The notes: a model not told the origin generated them from the letters alone. 64,000 bases of DNA from Pisolithus tinctorius (GCA_024663395.1 JANFAH010000023.1:496001-560000); one strand, 5' to 3'; numbered from the stretch's first letter, positions 1-10,194 are shown. Program-made: numbers and translations.

Positions 1-2
1 CT

Positions 3-1739
3 CACGCAACACTAAAAAGCATGATGGAACGCGAAGACGGAGCCTACGCATGGTCCGAAAGTCACAACTCCCGCTTCGAAACTAGCAAGTTCGCCCTCAT
101 GGACTTCACACTCAGCAGAAACAAACCCAGACCACCACTAACGCTAAGAGGTTCTACCATAAATCCAACGCATACTCACAAGTTCTTAGGTGTAATACTG
201 GACCAGGAACTAAGGTGGAAGGCACAGGCAGCCCAAGCGATAGCCAAGGGAACGAAACAAGCCCTGCTCCTGAGAAGACTGTTGTCAACCTCCTGGGGAA
301 TCCCCACAAAACTCATGCGCCAACTCTACCAAGCAGTAGTAGTCCCGAAAGTAATGTATGCCGCTCCAGTATGGCTCCAACCAGCCTACTCTGGAGACCA
401 CTCCTCCTGTTTGAGAGGATTGAAAGGCATAGTGAAACATATCACAATGATCCAAAGAACAGCAGCACTGGCGGTAACGGGAGCCATAAGAACTACACCT
501 ACTGACACCCTACTAGCACATGCCAACATACCACTGGCGACCCTACTCATTCAACACATGTTGTATAAAGCCGCCCTCCACATATCAACTTTACCAGACA
601 TGCACCCTCTTCACCTGCACATCAAAAGAACGGCAAAAAGAAACATTAAACGCCACAGAACTGCGCTCCACCAACTAATCCATGATCTAGAAATCTCCCC
701 AGGCTCAATCGAGACGATCCACCCATGCCCAATACCACCAAGCGCATGCCCTTCACACTCGACTGTCATTGCTCCCAGCAAAAAAGATGCAATAAGAGAC
801 TTCGCACAGACAAATGACCAAATGCTGATATTCACAGATGGATCAAGCATGGAAGGAGGAACGGGAGCAGCAGCTGTCCTATACGTCAACTTCAAGCACA
901 TCGTCACACTGCGTCACCACTTAGGCCAGGTGTCAGAACACACTGTGTTCGAGGCAGAAGCAGTAGTGCTCCTTCTAGCAGCACACATACTAGCCACCAG
1001 AGATGAGGTCACATACCCGGCCTCGGTGCTCGTAGACAACCAGGCAGTCATCAGATCCAGTGAGTGCCCCTCAGCTAAACCAGGACATCACCTACTGTTA
1101 CAGTTCAGATTGATGATCCACAAAACCCGCAACGAAGAACATCTACCAAGAGAGAGCATCACACTCCGATGGATAGCTGGACACATGGAAGTGGAGGGAA
1201 ATGAACTAGCGGATAGAGAAGCGAAACTCGCAGCAAAAAGAGCAGAAACCACAAGCCCACCAGGAGACCTACCACTGTTCCTAAACAAGCGACTCCCCGT
1301 CAGCGCCTCCACCCTTAAACAATACCACGCTGTGAGACTAAAAGCACTATGGAAGAAAGAATGGCAAAAATCCCCTCGCCACGACCACGTATCCATGATA
1401 GACCCCCTACTCCCAGGAGCTTTGTACACAAAACTAGTCGCCTCGCTACCCAAAAGACAGGCCGGACTGTACATACAACTACAAACAGGACACATACCAC
1501 TTAACAAACATCTGCACTGTTTTAAACAAAGCGACACTCCCATGTGCCTGCAGTGCAGGGAGACCACTCCCAAGGACATACATCACTTCCTTTTCCAGTG
1601 CCCCAGATATGACAGAGACCAGCACATACTCTGCAACACACTGGGAAGAGATGCCACATCACTATCCTACATCCTCTCCAACGCAGCAGCACAGTCACAC
1701 CTGTTCAAATACATTTCAGCTACGAAAAGACTACCATAA
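3..1739 (+). CDS. Non-LTR retrotransposon ORF2, C-terminal part (RT tail, RNase H, zinc knuckle)
   Basis: The frame is open from the window edge to a TAA at 1737-1739, so only the C-terminal part of the element polyprotein is present and the ATG at 21 is internal. The first 100 residues carry HNSRFETSKFA and FLGVILDQELRW, typical of the region after the RT palm in fungal LINE elements. An RNase H domain follows (about residues 268-420), with acidic residues in FTDGSS, FEAEA, VDNQAV and GNELADREAK. Near the C terminus a Cys-x2-Cys...His...Cys knuckle (CLQC...HHFLFQCPRY) is seen. The reading frame is undamaged, so the copy may be fairly young. The element would reverse-transcribe its own RNA at a nicked target; the endonuclease and RT palm lie outside the window. 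The closest clade known to me is Tad/I-like. Opposite-strand frames of 98 and 163 codons here are shadows. Confidence 0.9.
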   Translation, partial: HATLKSMMEREDGAYAWSESHNSRFETSKFALMDFTLSRNKPRPPLTLRGSTINPTHTHKFLGVILDQELRWKAQAAQAIAKGTKQALLLRRLLSTSWGIPTKLMRQLYQAVVVPKVMYAAPVWLQPAYSGDHSSCLRGLKGIVKHITMIQRTAALAVTGAIRTTPTDTLLAHANIPLATLLIQHMLYKAALHISTLPDMHPLHLHIKRTAKRNIKRHRTALHQLIHDLEISPGSIETIHPCPIPPSACPSHSTVIAPSKKDAIRDFAQTNDQMLIFTDGSSMEGGTGAAAVLYVNFKHIVTLRHHLGQVSEHTVFEAEAVVLLLAAHILATRDEVTYPASVLVDNQAVIRSSECPSAKPGHHLLLQFRLMIHKTRNEEHLPRESITLRWIAGHMEVEGNELADREAKLAAKRAETTSPPGDLPLFLNKRLPVSASTLKQYHAVRLKALWKKEWQKSPRHDHVSMIDPLLPGALYTKLVASLPKRQAGLYIQLQTGHIPLNKHLHCFKQSDTPMCLQCRETTPKDIHHFLFQCPRYDRDQHILCNTLGRDATSLSYILSNAAAQSHLFKYISATKRLP

Positions 1740-2321
1740 CAAACACCAGGTGAGGTATTCAAATAACACCATGGTAAATGATAAAGCCCAGCACAGGACC
1801 AGAACAATTGTCAGCAGACCAAACATGTACTCAGCGTAAACACCACCTGCATCGACACTCACATCCCCCCTCCCCCCACCCGACTGACACACATGAGATC
1901 AGATGTGTTCCATAAACCAATCACCCTGGTTATAAGCTATAACCTCCTAAAAGTGCCTCAAAGACCACCAAAAAACCCACCCTACCATTGCAGATGCAAC
2001 CTCAGCACGTCACAGCAGAGTCACCAAAAGGATGCAGAAGAGCACGACACCCATGCTCCAGCTAGCCTTAAAAAGCAGCTGGTTATGTGTAGATAGAACT
2101 ATCGCCTGACAGAAGTATTAAACCACCCTTACTCCAAGGCGGAGTGTCTAAAACAGCTGGCAGGAACAGCGGACTGGTGGAGGGCCAAAGGCCCTGCCAC
2201 CAGGGCATTCACTCGCTTGTAAGGGAAGGCAGGCCACAGGGGGCCTCTGGTTAGGTAGATAAGCTATGTTCGTGTAGTGCGACATAGGGTTACAATTACC
2301 CTCAAGCACTTAAAAAATTCG

Positions 2322-2325
<4 letters not shown>

Positions 2326-2354
<29 letters not shown>
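2326..2354 (+). repeat. Poly(A) tail of the LINE insertion (29 A)
   Basis: Uninterrupted run of 29 A marking the 3' end of the retrotransposed cDNA. In uninterrupted Z paralogs the target reads CAACCTCTT, so the last one or two A may belong to the target. Confidence 0.9.
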
Positions 2355-2357
<3 letters not shown>

Positions 2358-3294
2358 CTTACTTCACCACTCACGATCACATCTCGTTCTATCCCTCCTT
2401 TCCGGCGCCCAACCAGACCTCAACCTCTCAGTACCCGCAAGGGCATTTTGGATACCACCTCCCTGTTCAATCTCACCTTACGGCACCCGTAGATCTTCCA
2501 GGCTTTTGTGAATTCCGCGCTGGAACTAAGATGGAACTGCACGAAATAGGCACTTTCGACAATCGCCCATTGCCCACTCTCCCCGATCACAGTGCAGGGA
2601 TGACCTCTGGTGGGATAGCCAATCATGAAAAAATTGACGGGAACAAGTGCAATTCTGACAAGGTGGGCTTACATGTGCAGTCGTCGCTGCTTCCAAGAAA
2701 ATACCCGCCGTCATCTCGCGAGCCTTATTCGCTTGACCACTTGTGTTGCGTTGAGGGTAAGGGTGGGGACGTTTCAGGGCCACAAACCCTGAGGAGACTG
2801 CCCAAAAATGTATCCCAACCCTGTGGCTGGCGAGATGACGTAGCCCTACCATCGCCGAGCGAGCTTTGTGTGCACGATAGCCCCTCTGGTGTTGGAAACG
2901 ACAACATACCAATACCCACCGGGCTGCCAGTGGCGAATTACCTTCCTTCTGGAATTATGGTCGACCGGACTGAAGCCAGTCAGGCTAGTGGTACCAGAAC
3001 TCATCACCGGACGAAATTGGAGGGAAGTCCATGTGTTAGCGAGCCAATCTCCACCCGTCGTGATCGGAATGTACGCACACGCTGCAGCTGGCAGAATGAA
3101 GATGGCAGACTGTGTGGTGTACCTGTCACGCATAACAATTGTGCAGAGCATTTTGCCGCCGTCCACGAAATCAAGAACATAGCGGCAAAAGTCAAAGTGC
3201 TCTGCCGGTGGTGTGCTCTGAGTACGGAAAAGAAGGTCACACGAAAAAACCTACTCAGGCATCTGAGGGAGGCGCATTTGCACTATCCGCGCTA
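2355..3294 (+). pseudogene. Z1: chimeric, LINE-interrupted double zinc-finger gene fragment
   Basis: Open from the poly(A) boundary to the TAG at 3293-3295; the first Met is at 2531. It corresponds to the last exon of the Z family; all upstream exons are missing or separated by the LINE. It is a fusion of two subfamilies. Up to the residues CGWRDD (about 2838) it matches Z2 at 13.4-13.86 kb. From there (LPSPSE) it matches Z4 at 23.69-24.2 kb and ends in a full finger pair (CSW...C...C-x2-H, then CRWC...RHLREAH). Compared with Z4 it also lacks about 25 codons before DRNV. The junction falls inside finger 1 of the Z2-type part, leaving a half finger followed by a complete domain. The frame is kept, so a product is conceivable only if a new promoter is used. 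Confidence 0.8.
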
Positions 3295-3295
3295 G

Positions 3296-4335
3296 GTGAA
3301 CACGGTTTATCAATTTTGCGCAGACGCTCACAAAACATAGCGCGCTATTTCTTGGTCACGTATCGGGACCGTATGTGCATATTCTATAACTACCTACTGG
3401 CACTTATATGCTATGCACTCCACTCCTTGCCCTCCCTATGTATTCCACTTCGTTTCTCTCATAACTGCTTAAATTTCTCTAGTACCTGTCCGTCATACAT
3501 TTTGTCATGTAATGTCATTGTGTTATATTTCCCATCACTCCAAAATCCCCTTGCCTTGAATGAGTTGACGTAATAAGGAGAGGGTGCAGGTGGTGACATG
3601 CCACCCACCGCGACGCCTACCTGCGAACTGATACATTCAAGGATCATGAAACCTTGGGGACCTTAGGGTATGTACCTACCTCAGAGAGTGGGAGTCCATG
3701 GGTAATGCTTATACCGACACAATATGTGCCAGCACTCTCGAACGGAGATTAGGTCCCCATCGATAACTGATGTGACTACAACATATCGTGCGTTGTGGTT
3801 GAAACGATGAATACGAAAGCTGATCCTATGGAATGGTAAACCCCAAATAATTGTGCGAAATATGTGTGGTCGAATGCGCGATTTAGACACGTTGAGTACG
3901 CGATTTCGATTCGGACTCACCAAGTGCGCGATTAGTCGGTGCAATTTTGCACCACACCGATCAGCACGCTTGCACGGCGGAAACAGAATCATGAGAAAAT
4001 GTCATAAGAGCTAGTGTGCCTGTAACTAATCAGCCGCCTTTGTGCCTCCGAAGCGGCATCGAGCCTAGCGGTGACTTTGGTGGCCGTGCGTAATTACCTG
4101 TTTTAGTAACCGTCTCATCCGACCCACTGCAGAAACTCTGCACCCGCACATCGGGCGACCTTCCTCTTGCATTGCACAAATCCGAGTTATGGGACGATGC
4201 CACCGTCATAGGTCTACATATACGCGAAATACAAGCTGACCAACCACTGTAAGTGAAGATCTCGTGGTTGCGACCTCTTACCTCCAATTCATCTTTTATA
4301 GCCATGAACGCGAGTTTCATGGCCAACAATCGTCC
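3296..4335. other. Z1 3' flank, a repeated downstream block
   Basis: No supportable gene. The part 3450-3830 is similar to 10590-11020 and to 24560-24680, each downstream of a Z copy or relic. The shared landmarks are a CATCACT-rich stretch, a TGACGYARTA motif and GCCACCCAC. It is therefore part of the duplicated Z unit rather than unique intergenic DNA. Confidence 0.6.
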
Positions 4336-4339
4336 ACGC
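4336..4339. repeat. Target-site duplication, left copy (ACGC)
   Basis: ACGC directly precedes the 5' LTR and the same four bases follow the 3' LTR at 10369-10372. A 4-bp duplication is within the range of Ty3-type integrases. Confidence 0.75.
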
Positions 4340-4465
4340 TGTAGTAGGGGAGCAGGGGGAGAGGCGAGGATGAGTCAGCCTTAGTCAGCGGAGGCAGACG
4401 GAGAGAGACGCGATGTACAGTAGAGATAACAAGTCAACTAGGACGAAGGGGCTTCTCCTATCTCA
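4340..4465 (+). repeat. 5' LTR (126 bp)
   Basis: Base-for-base identical to 10243-10368 when read side by side. It starts TGTAGTAGGGG and ends CTCCTATCTCA. It is short for a Ty3 element. The ATG at 4413 lies inside it. Confidence 0.95.
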
Positions 4466-4712
4466 TCGTGGTGACGAGAGGGCACTCGAACCCACAAAAA
4501 GAACCGCAGAAACCCGCACCGAGACCCGCATAGACGCCGAGCACAGATATAGCAGTGATACACGCATAAAACCCGCAGACCCGTATCAACCCGTATCGAC
4601 CCGATACACAAGACTTAAGGAAACAACAACGCACCGTAACAACCACACGCAATCCTGCCACCCAAACGAGGACAACCAAGGGACGAACGGGGTCGGTTCA
4701 CGGCACGTGTAA
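4413..4712 (+). CDS. Leader reading frame starting inside the 5' LTR
   Basis: A 99-codon frame starts at an ATG inside the LTR and runs through the primer-binding site into the gag leader. The product would be basic and rich in Arg and Thr, with no recognisable domain. It could be an upstream frame that affects gag translation, or chance. The same ATG in the 3' LTR (10316) opens a different frame into host DNA. Low confidence as a gene. Confidence 0.2.
   Translation: MYSRDNKSTRTKGLLLSHRGDERALEPTKRTAETRTETRIDAEHRYSSDTRIKPADPYQPVSTRYTRLKETTTHRNNHTQSCHPNEDNQGTNGVGSRHV
4469..4482 (+). other. Primer-binding site
   Basis: TGGTGACGAGAGGG begins 3 nt after the LTR and starts with TGG, as expected for pairing with a tRNA CCA end. 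The reverse complement of 4469-4493 continues into a GGTTCGAGT-like T-arm sequence. I did not assign the tRNA. Confidence 0.7.
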
Positions 4713-5086
4713 CGCCCGACACAACGTCCAGAACGTCGTCACCACTGGACACGCCACTAACAGAAAGCGACATCGCGCTAGAGCTGGTGTCGGACTCACC
4801 ACCAGAGTACGCATCCACAAGAGGGCTACCACCATCCAGACAATTAAGCCCAACGTCCGACGAGCAGCCACAGGACAACACAGCAGCAATACGCTGGTCG
4901 CTGCAGTACGCGGGACCCAGTCGAACCACCCGAGCAATAACACAACAACTAGTACCACACGAAACCAGTACACTACCCGAGTACGTCTCAGCACCACCAC
5001 CCACCACAGCAGGAAATCGACAGACAGCGAACACTACGCCCGCGGCCACGAGATCGGCACAGAGGACAGACCCAGCACGAGTCGCG

Positions 5087-6244
5087 ATGATGACGGATCT
5101 GAAACCGTTCAGGGGGGATGAGGATGAAACGCAGGATCCACAGACCTTCTTACGCACGTTCAAACGTATCATGCGAATGGCGGCAGTGACAGATGAAATG
5201 GAGAAAATCGAGGCCCTACAAGACTACCTCGCACCGCGCTCAGAAGCGCAAAGGTGGTACGATGGCCTGAGCAGCTCCCAGAAGGTGATATGGACAGAGC
5301 TAGAGAAGGCGTTCAACGAGCAATGGGAACCACTGCCAGCAGCAGTAAAGACACAGGAGGCGTACCAAGAAGAACTAACCGCGCTAACACTGAAAGACGA
5401 GGAGGTAGGAACCAGAAAGGAGGTGGGAGGCACGAAGGTGTGGGCGCACATAGTATGGGCGAAGGAAGTACTACGCCTGGCCAAGGCAGCAGGAGTGGAG
5501 AGAGACATAGGCCTCGTTCGCATCGTACACAAACAACTTCCCAAGGTTATCCGAAAATTAACGAAGAAGAAGTACACATCCTTTGAAGACTTGGCGTCGG
5601 AAGTTCGGGGACTGGACGTAGAGGAGATACAGAGGGAGAAGGAGGAACTGGACGAGAGGAAAAAGGAAGAGGACGAGAGAGAGAGGCGACTCGCGCAACA
5701 GCAGAAGGCGTCGTTGGCAGACTTCACAGCAAGGCTACAGCGCCTTACAATCGCACCCACAAACATCGCAGCACCAGCAACGACAGTGCCGAAGCCAGCT
5801 TCAACAAGCTCCCGCTTCACGATCCAACAAGGGAGACAAGCACCAGCACCGCTCACCGACACGCAGAAGGAAATCATCCGCAATAACGTCAATAAACTCA
5901 CACACCACGCGGCAGACCCAGGAGGATGGAGAGCGTACGAAGCACAACTCAACGCCTGGACGCAGACATACGGCGAGGCCACAAGAGTGGCTGAGCACAC
6001 CCCGTTCCCACTGCGACCAGGAACAGCAGCGGTTTGCTCGGGCGAGTGCTATAAGTGCGGAACACACGGCCACACAAGCCGCGACTGCCCAATACCACCC
6101 AGAGATAGGATGCGTTTGGACCCTAGAGAAACCGCATGGAGGGCGATGTGCAATCGGGCGTTAGGGCCCATCAATAGAGCAACGGCGACAGATATCAGGT
6201 TGGTCATCGAAGACGAGCAGGGAAAAGAGGACGGGTCGCCGTAA
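5087..6244 (+). CDS. gag: Gag protein of the Ty3 element
   Basis: Structural protein forming the virus-like particle. The frame is open from at least 4787, but the first good ATG is at 5087, giving 385 residues; translation from an upstream non-ATG start would add about 100. The N-terminal half contains the retrotransposon capsid pattern (FLRTFKRIMRM, ALQDYLAPRSEAQRWYDGL, WTELEKAFNEQW). A strongly charged Glu/Arg/Lys helix (about residues 175-210) suggests a coiled coil. A single knuckle CYKCGTHGHTSRDC near the C terminus binds RNA. The stop codon overlaps the pol start by one base (TAATG at 6242-6246). The opposite 258-codon Ser/Cys-rich frame is a shadow. Confidence 0.9.
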   Translation: MMTDLKPFRGDEDETQDPQTFLRTFKRIMRMAAVTDEMEKIEALQDYLAPRSEAQRWYDGLSSSQKVIWTELEKAFNEQWEPLPAAVKTQEAYQEELTALTLKDEEVGTRKEVGGTKVWAHIVWAKEVLRLAKAAGVERDIGLVRIVHKQLPKVIRKLTKKKYTSFEDLASEVRGLDVEEIQREKEELDERKKEEDERERRLAQQQKASLADFTARLQRLTIAPTNIAAPATTVPKPASTSSRFTIQQGRQAPAPLTDTQKEIIRNNVNKLTHHAADPGGWRAYEAQLNAWTQTYGEATRVAEHTPFPLRPGTAAVCSGECYKCGTHGHTSRDCPIPPRDRMRLDPRETAWRAMCNRALGPINRATATDIRLVIEDEQGKEDGSP

Positions 6245-9200
6245 TGGACGGAACGACGACCCCAGTAGCTCACGGATCACAAGTACAATACACGGGCCCG
6301 CATGTATCGAACAATGCAATCGACGAAACAGTCGACATATACACAGCGAGCGCACAAGCAGACGACGCAGATCCCAAGAGCAACAAAACCGTCCCATTCG
6401 TACAGAACATAACAATAGACAACGTAAACGGGGAACGAATACGAGTACGAGCCCTATTCGACGACGGCGCGATGATAAACGCGATGTGTACAACGGTCTT
6501 CGAAACAGTCAAACACAGGCTAAAAGGGTGGATCGCCTGCTCACGACCACTGAGGATGGCGAACGGCACAATCATACCAGCAGTAGCACAATGGACGGGA
6601 ACGATACGAGCAGGAGACGTCAAGACACAAGGCACATTCGTGGTATTTAATAGCGGAGGCGGATGGGCATTCCTGGTAGGAAAGCCACTACTAATTGCGT
6701 TCAAGGCGCAACACGACTACAATACAGACCAGGTAACTGTGTCAGACGGAGAACACATGCTAACGCTACACAACAGATATCACGACCAAACCCACGAACA
6801 AGTCATGGGTAATAAACACAAGACCCTGGACATCAAGCAACGCGACACCGATAAACGAACCATGGCAAGCGAAGGCCCAAGTACGAAACCATGTGCGGTG
6901 AACCAGATAAACTCAGACGAAGATATATTCACAAGGCAAACAAACCCGTTCAACATCAAACGAATAGAATACATACAGAAAGCGGTCAAGATAGGGAACG
7001 AACTAACAACCGACGAGAAAAGGCGAGTAGACGAGTTCATAGCGGAATACGCTGATGTCTTCGCATGCTCGATCAAGGAGGTACTACTCGTACCAGGCGC
7101 GTCGATTGACCTTAACATACCAAAAGAAAAAACCTTCACGACATCGCCTCGACAACGACCGCTATCACCACCGCAGAAAGCATTCATGCACACATGGGTA
7201 CAGCAAATGTTGGACGCGGGAATGGTCGAACCAGCAAACATAAAAGAAATCAAACACGTGGCGCCAACAGTACTAACGCAAAAAACACATGAAGACAAAG
7301 CAGGCATGACGCTGAAGGACCTACAACAAGAACTGAACGAACAATGCAGACAAGCAGGCATAGAGGTACCGTTCCCAAACATGGAGAGGAAAGCCGAAGG
7401 GACAGCGATGAAACAACGGACGGGCGGCAGTACCACAAAGTGGAGGGTCACCCAAAACTTCGCAGAACTCAACAAGGTCGCACAAATACCGCCCATGCAC
7501 CAAGGGGACATAAGAGCAAAACAACAGCGGCTAAGTGGTCACAAATACGTTTCAGTTTTTGACTTCGCTTCAGGATTCTACGCAATCGAAGTACCAAAAC
7601 AATGGAGACCGTACCTAACCTTCTTCGTAGAAGGGCGCGGATACTTCTGGTACACGCGCATGGCTATGGGACTAACAGGAGCCCCAACTACGTTCTCGGC
7701 GACAATCACAACCAAGTTACACGACCTACTAGCAACAAATATAATAGAACTGTTCGTAGACGACGGCGGAACCAGCGATAACACGTTCAACGGAATGTTA
7801 GATAAGCTACGCAAAGCCTTTCAACGGTTCCGGGAAAATAACCTGTCAATATCGCCAACGAAGTGCAAACTCTTCATGTCGGAAACAACGTTCGCAGGAG
7901 CGACGGTAGGACCGAACGGAGTACAACCGGATATAGCTAAGTTAACAGCAATTGTCAATTGGAAGCAACCAGAAGACGCACTAAACCTCAGCTCGTTCCT
8001 AGGACTCACCGGCCACTTCAGAGACCTCATAAAAGGATACGCGAAAATCGAAGGACCGCTACGGAACTTAGTCAAGGACGTCGACGTACCAAAACCAGTC
8101 GCAAAAACGACGTACAGACGAGCCATGACAAATTACAAGCTGAAAGACAGGTGGAGGACAGAACACACAAGAGCGTTCTTACACTTGAAAGCGGCGCTAA
8201 CGAACGAACCAGTACTACACGCACCCAAGTACGACGGAACGCCGTTCATCGTCACAACGGATGGGTGCCAAGAAGGCCTAGGAGCCGTACTGACACAACG
8301 AATACAGATACAACTACCAAGTGGTAAAACGGTGAACAAAATAGTACCTATCGCGTTCGCATCAAAACGCACGTCCGCATCCGAACGCAACTACAAGCCG
8401 TTCCTACTGGAGTTCGCAGCACTCAAATACGGCCTAGACCACTTCTCAGACGTTATCTGGGGCTACCCGGTGGAGGTAGAAACGGACTGCCAAGCGCTCA
8501 GAGACGTGCTGGCCAACGACAACATATCGGCAGCACACGCACGATGGAGAGATGGAATACTAGCACACAACATAGTAGCGGTAAGACACATCCCAGGCAA
8601 ACTAAATGTAGTAGCGGACGGCCTGAGCCGACAATGGGACAACACAGAACGAACAGACGACGACGGCAGCCAGTGGTCGGTAAACCCGGAACCCAAAGCG
8701 ATGACAGGACTAGTGAACGACGTGTTCGCGCTAAGCCAATTAGATGAGAAACTACAAAGGTTAAGAGACCGGTTTACTGACGAACCAATGTTTCTAGAAG
8801 TAATAGATGCGATTCTCAACGTCGACACAACATCAAACCCAAAAGACCGTAGCAGGGCAAGACACAGAGCGTCGCAGTACTTAATAGAAGACGGACGGCT
8901 ATGGCGCATATATGGCAAAACGAACATACGACCCCGAAGCAGAACCGAGTGCATAACTAGGCAGGAAGCGGAACAAGAGGCAAAACGCGTACACAATACA
9001 GGAGGGCACTGGGGACGCGACGCGCTGAAAATCGCCCTCACGGACCGCTACTACTCTCCAAAGATCGACATCTCAATCATGAAGGCGATCACAGACTGCG
9101 CTAAGTGCAAAAGTTTCGGAACACAATACATACACTCACTACTAGAACCAATCACGCGCAGGCACCCGTTCGAACTACTAGTGGGCGACTATCTAAGCAT

Positions 9201-10194
9201 GCCCACCGGCAAAGGCGGATACCATACGCTAGGCCTGTTCATGGACACGTTCTCTCAACATCTGTGGGTAACAAAATTCAAAACAGCAGGTACTGCCAAA
9301 ACAACAATAGACAGTCTGTCAGCGATCTTCAACACGTACGTCGCACCCGAAACGTTCATGACTGACGGTGGAAAGCACTTCGACAACCACGCAGTAAAGG
9401 AGTTCTGCAGAAAATGGTCGTGCAAACACCACGTAGTAGCGGCGTACTCCCCGTGGGTAAATGGACTAGTAGAAGGAACGAACAAACTGCTACTACACGT
9501 GCTAAAACGACTATGCGCGCCAGAGCTAGGTGAGGACGACACAGACACGACAAAGTGGGAGCGACTACCAGGAACATGGCCGGACCACCTAGACAATGCA
9601 GTAAGGGCACTCAATAATCGCCTACTACCAGCGTTCAAACACACGCCAAAAGAACTCCTGCTGGGACTCGTCGTCGACACCAAACACACCAGACCAGAGG
9701 ACACATTGGTGCCACTGGACGTCGTGGAAGCAGCAACGCACATGGCGTATGCAGCGCAACAGAGACTGGACGGATACGATGAAGCAGTGAAACACGCAGT
9801 GGAAAGGAAAAGGGCGTTCGACCGAAGAGTCTTACGAAGACACCCAGGCGAAGTAGTCTTTAACCCCGGACAACTCGTCCAGATCTATAGAAGCGACACT
9901 GACTACACGTTTAAAACAGAACGCAAGCTACTCCCGAAGTGGTCAACACCACACAGGATCGCGGAGCGACTCCGGAACGCTTACAAACTCGTCACACTGA
10001 ATGGAACCCCACTACATGGCGAATACAGTGCAAGACGGTTACGCGCGTTCACACCGCGAGAAGGTACCAAGCTACATACAGACCAAGTAGCATACATGCA
10101 AAGACTACAGGAAAAGATGGGGACGGATGAGCAGGTAACGGAGGCGGCTGAAGGAGACGACGAAGTGGGCGAGACCGTGACAGAAGAAGGATGA
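6244..10194 (+). CDS. pol: Pol polyprotein (protease, RT, RNase H, integrase)
   Basis: 1316 codons from ATG 6244 to TGA 10192, uninterrupted. Aspartic protease signature ALFDDGAMINAM at about residues 70-81 (DDG replaces the usual DTG/DSG). RT: VFDFASGFYAIEV near 438 and the active-site box LFVDDG near 503-508. RNase H: TTDGCQEGLG near 669. Integrase: H-x3-H (HNTGGHWG, about 916) with CAKC (about 950) forms the zinc site. The catalytic triad is Asp in VGDY (about 980), Asp in MTDGG (about 1039) and Glu in VEGTNK (about 1077). No chromodomain is evident at the C terminus. Pol lies in a different frame from gag and starts on the shared base of TAATG. This suggests termination-reinitiation rather than a classic frameshift, which is an inference. 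Confidence 0.95.
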   Translation: MDGTTTPVAHGSQVQYTGPHVSNNAIDETVDIYTASAQADDADPKSNKTVPFVQNITIDNVNGERIRVRALFDDGAMINAMCTTVFETVKHRLKGWIACSRPLRMANGTIIPAVAQWTGTIRAGDVKTQGTFVVFNSGGGWAFLVGKPLLIAFKAQHDYNTDQVTVSDGEHMLTLHNRYHDQTHEQVMGNKHKTLDIKQRDTDKRTMASEGPSTKPCAVNQINSDEDIFTRQTNPFNIKRIEYIQKAVKIGNELTTDEKRRVDEFIAEYADVFACSIKEVLLVPGASIDLNIPKEKTFTTSPRQRPLSPPQKAFMHTWVQQMLDAGMVEPANIKEIKHVAPTVLTQKTHEDKAGMTLKDLQQELNEQCRQAGIEVPFPNMERKAEGTAMKQRTGGSTTKWRVTQNFAELNKVAQIPPMHQGDIRAKQQRLSGHKYVSVFDFASGFYAIEVPKQWRPYLTFFVEGRGYFWYTRMAMGLTGAPTTFSATITTKLHDLLATNIIELFVDDGGTSDNTFNGMLDKLRKAFQRFRENNLSISPTKCKLFMSETTFAGATVGPNGVQPDIAKLTAIVNWKQPEDALNLSSFLGLTGHFRDLIKGYAKIEGPLRNLVKDVDVPKPVAKTTYRRAMTNYKLKDRWRTEHTRAFLHLKAALTNEPVLHAPKYDGTPFIVTTDGCQEGLGAVLTQRIQIQLPSGKTVNKIVPIAFASKRTSASERNYKPFLLEFAALKYGLDHFSDVIWGYPVEVETDCQALRDVLANDNISAAHARWRDGILAHNIVAVRHIPGKLNVVADGLSRQWDNTERTDDDGSQWSVNPEPKAMTGLVNDVFALSQLDEKLQRLRDRFTDEPMFLEVIDAILNVDTTSNPKDRSRARHRASQYLIEDGRLWRIYGKTNIRPRSRTECITRQEAEQEAKRVHNTGGHWGRDALKIALTDRYYSPKIDISIMKAITDCAKCKSFGTQYIHSLLEPITRRHPFELLVGDYLSMPTGKGGYHTLGLFMDTFSQHLWVTKFKTAGTAKTTIDSLSAIFNTYVAPETFMTDGGKHFDNHAVKEFCRKWSCKHHVVAAYSPWVNGLVEGTNKLLLHVLKRLCAPELGEDDTDTTKWERLPGTWPDHLDNAVRALNNRLLPAFKHTPKELLLGLVVDTKHTRPEDTLVPLDVVEAATHMAYAAQQRLDGYDEAVKHAVERKRAFDRRVLRRHPGEVVFNPGQLVQIYRSDTDYTFKTERKLLPKWSTPHRIAERLRNAYKLVTLNGTPLHGEYSARRLRAFTPREGTKLHTDQVAYMQRLQEKMGTDEQVTEAAEGDDEVGETVTEEG

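Larger units (their letters stand above)
1..2354 (+). mobile_element. 3' part of a LINE-type element, inserted in zinc-finger gene Z1
   Basis: The element comprises the ORF2 tail, an AT-poor 3' untranslated region (1740-2325) and a terminal poly(A) tract. Directly after the tract the sequence becomes exon 6 of a Z-family gene: bases from 2355 align with 13340 and 32670. The insertion therefore lies in a Z coding exon. The 5' end, and hence the other target-site repeat, is left of the window. The untranslated region holds a GC-rich segment (2157-2280) of which a diverged copy occurs at 33651-33776. Confidence 0.88.

Noticed and set aside
1088..1579. 163-codon minus-strand frame
   Set aside because: Shadow of the LINE RNase H region.
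5224..6000. 258-codon minus-strand frame
   Set aside because: Ser/Cys-rich shadow of gag; no domain and no conserved start.
6780..7511. 243-codon minus-strand frame
   Set aside because: Lies wholly inside pol opposite the protease-RT region; composition is typical of an antisense shadow.
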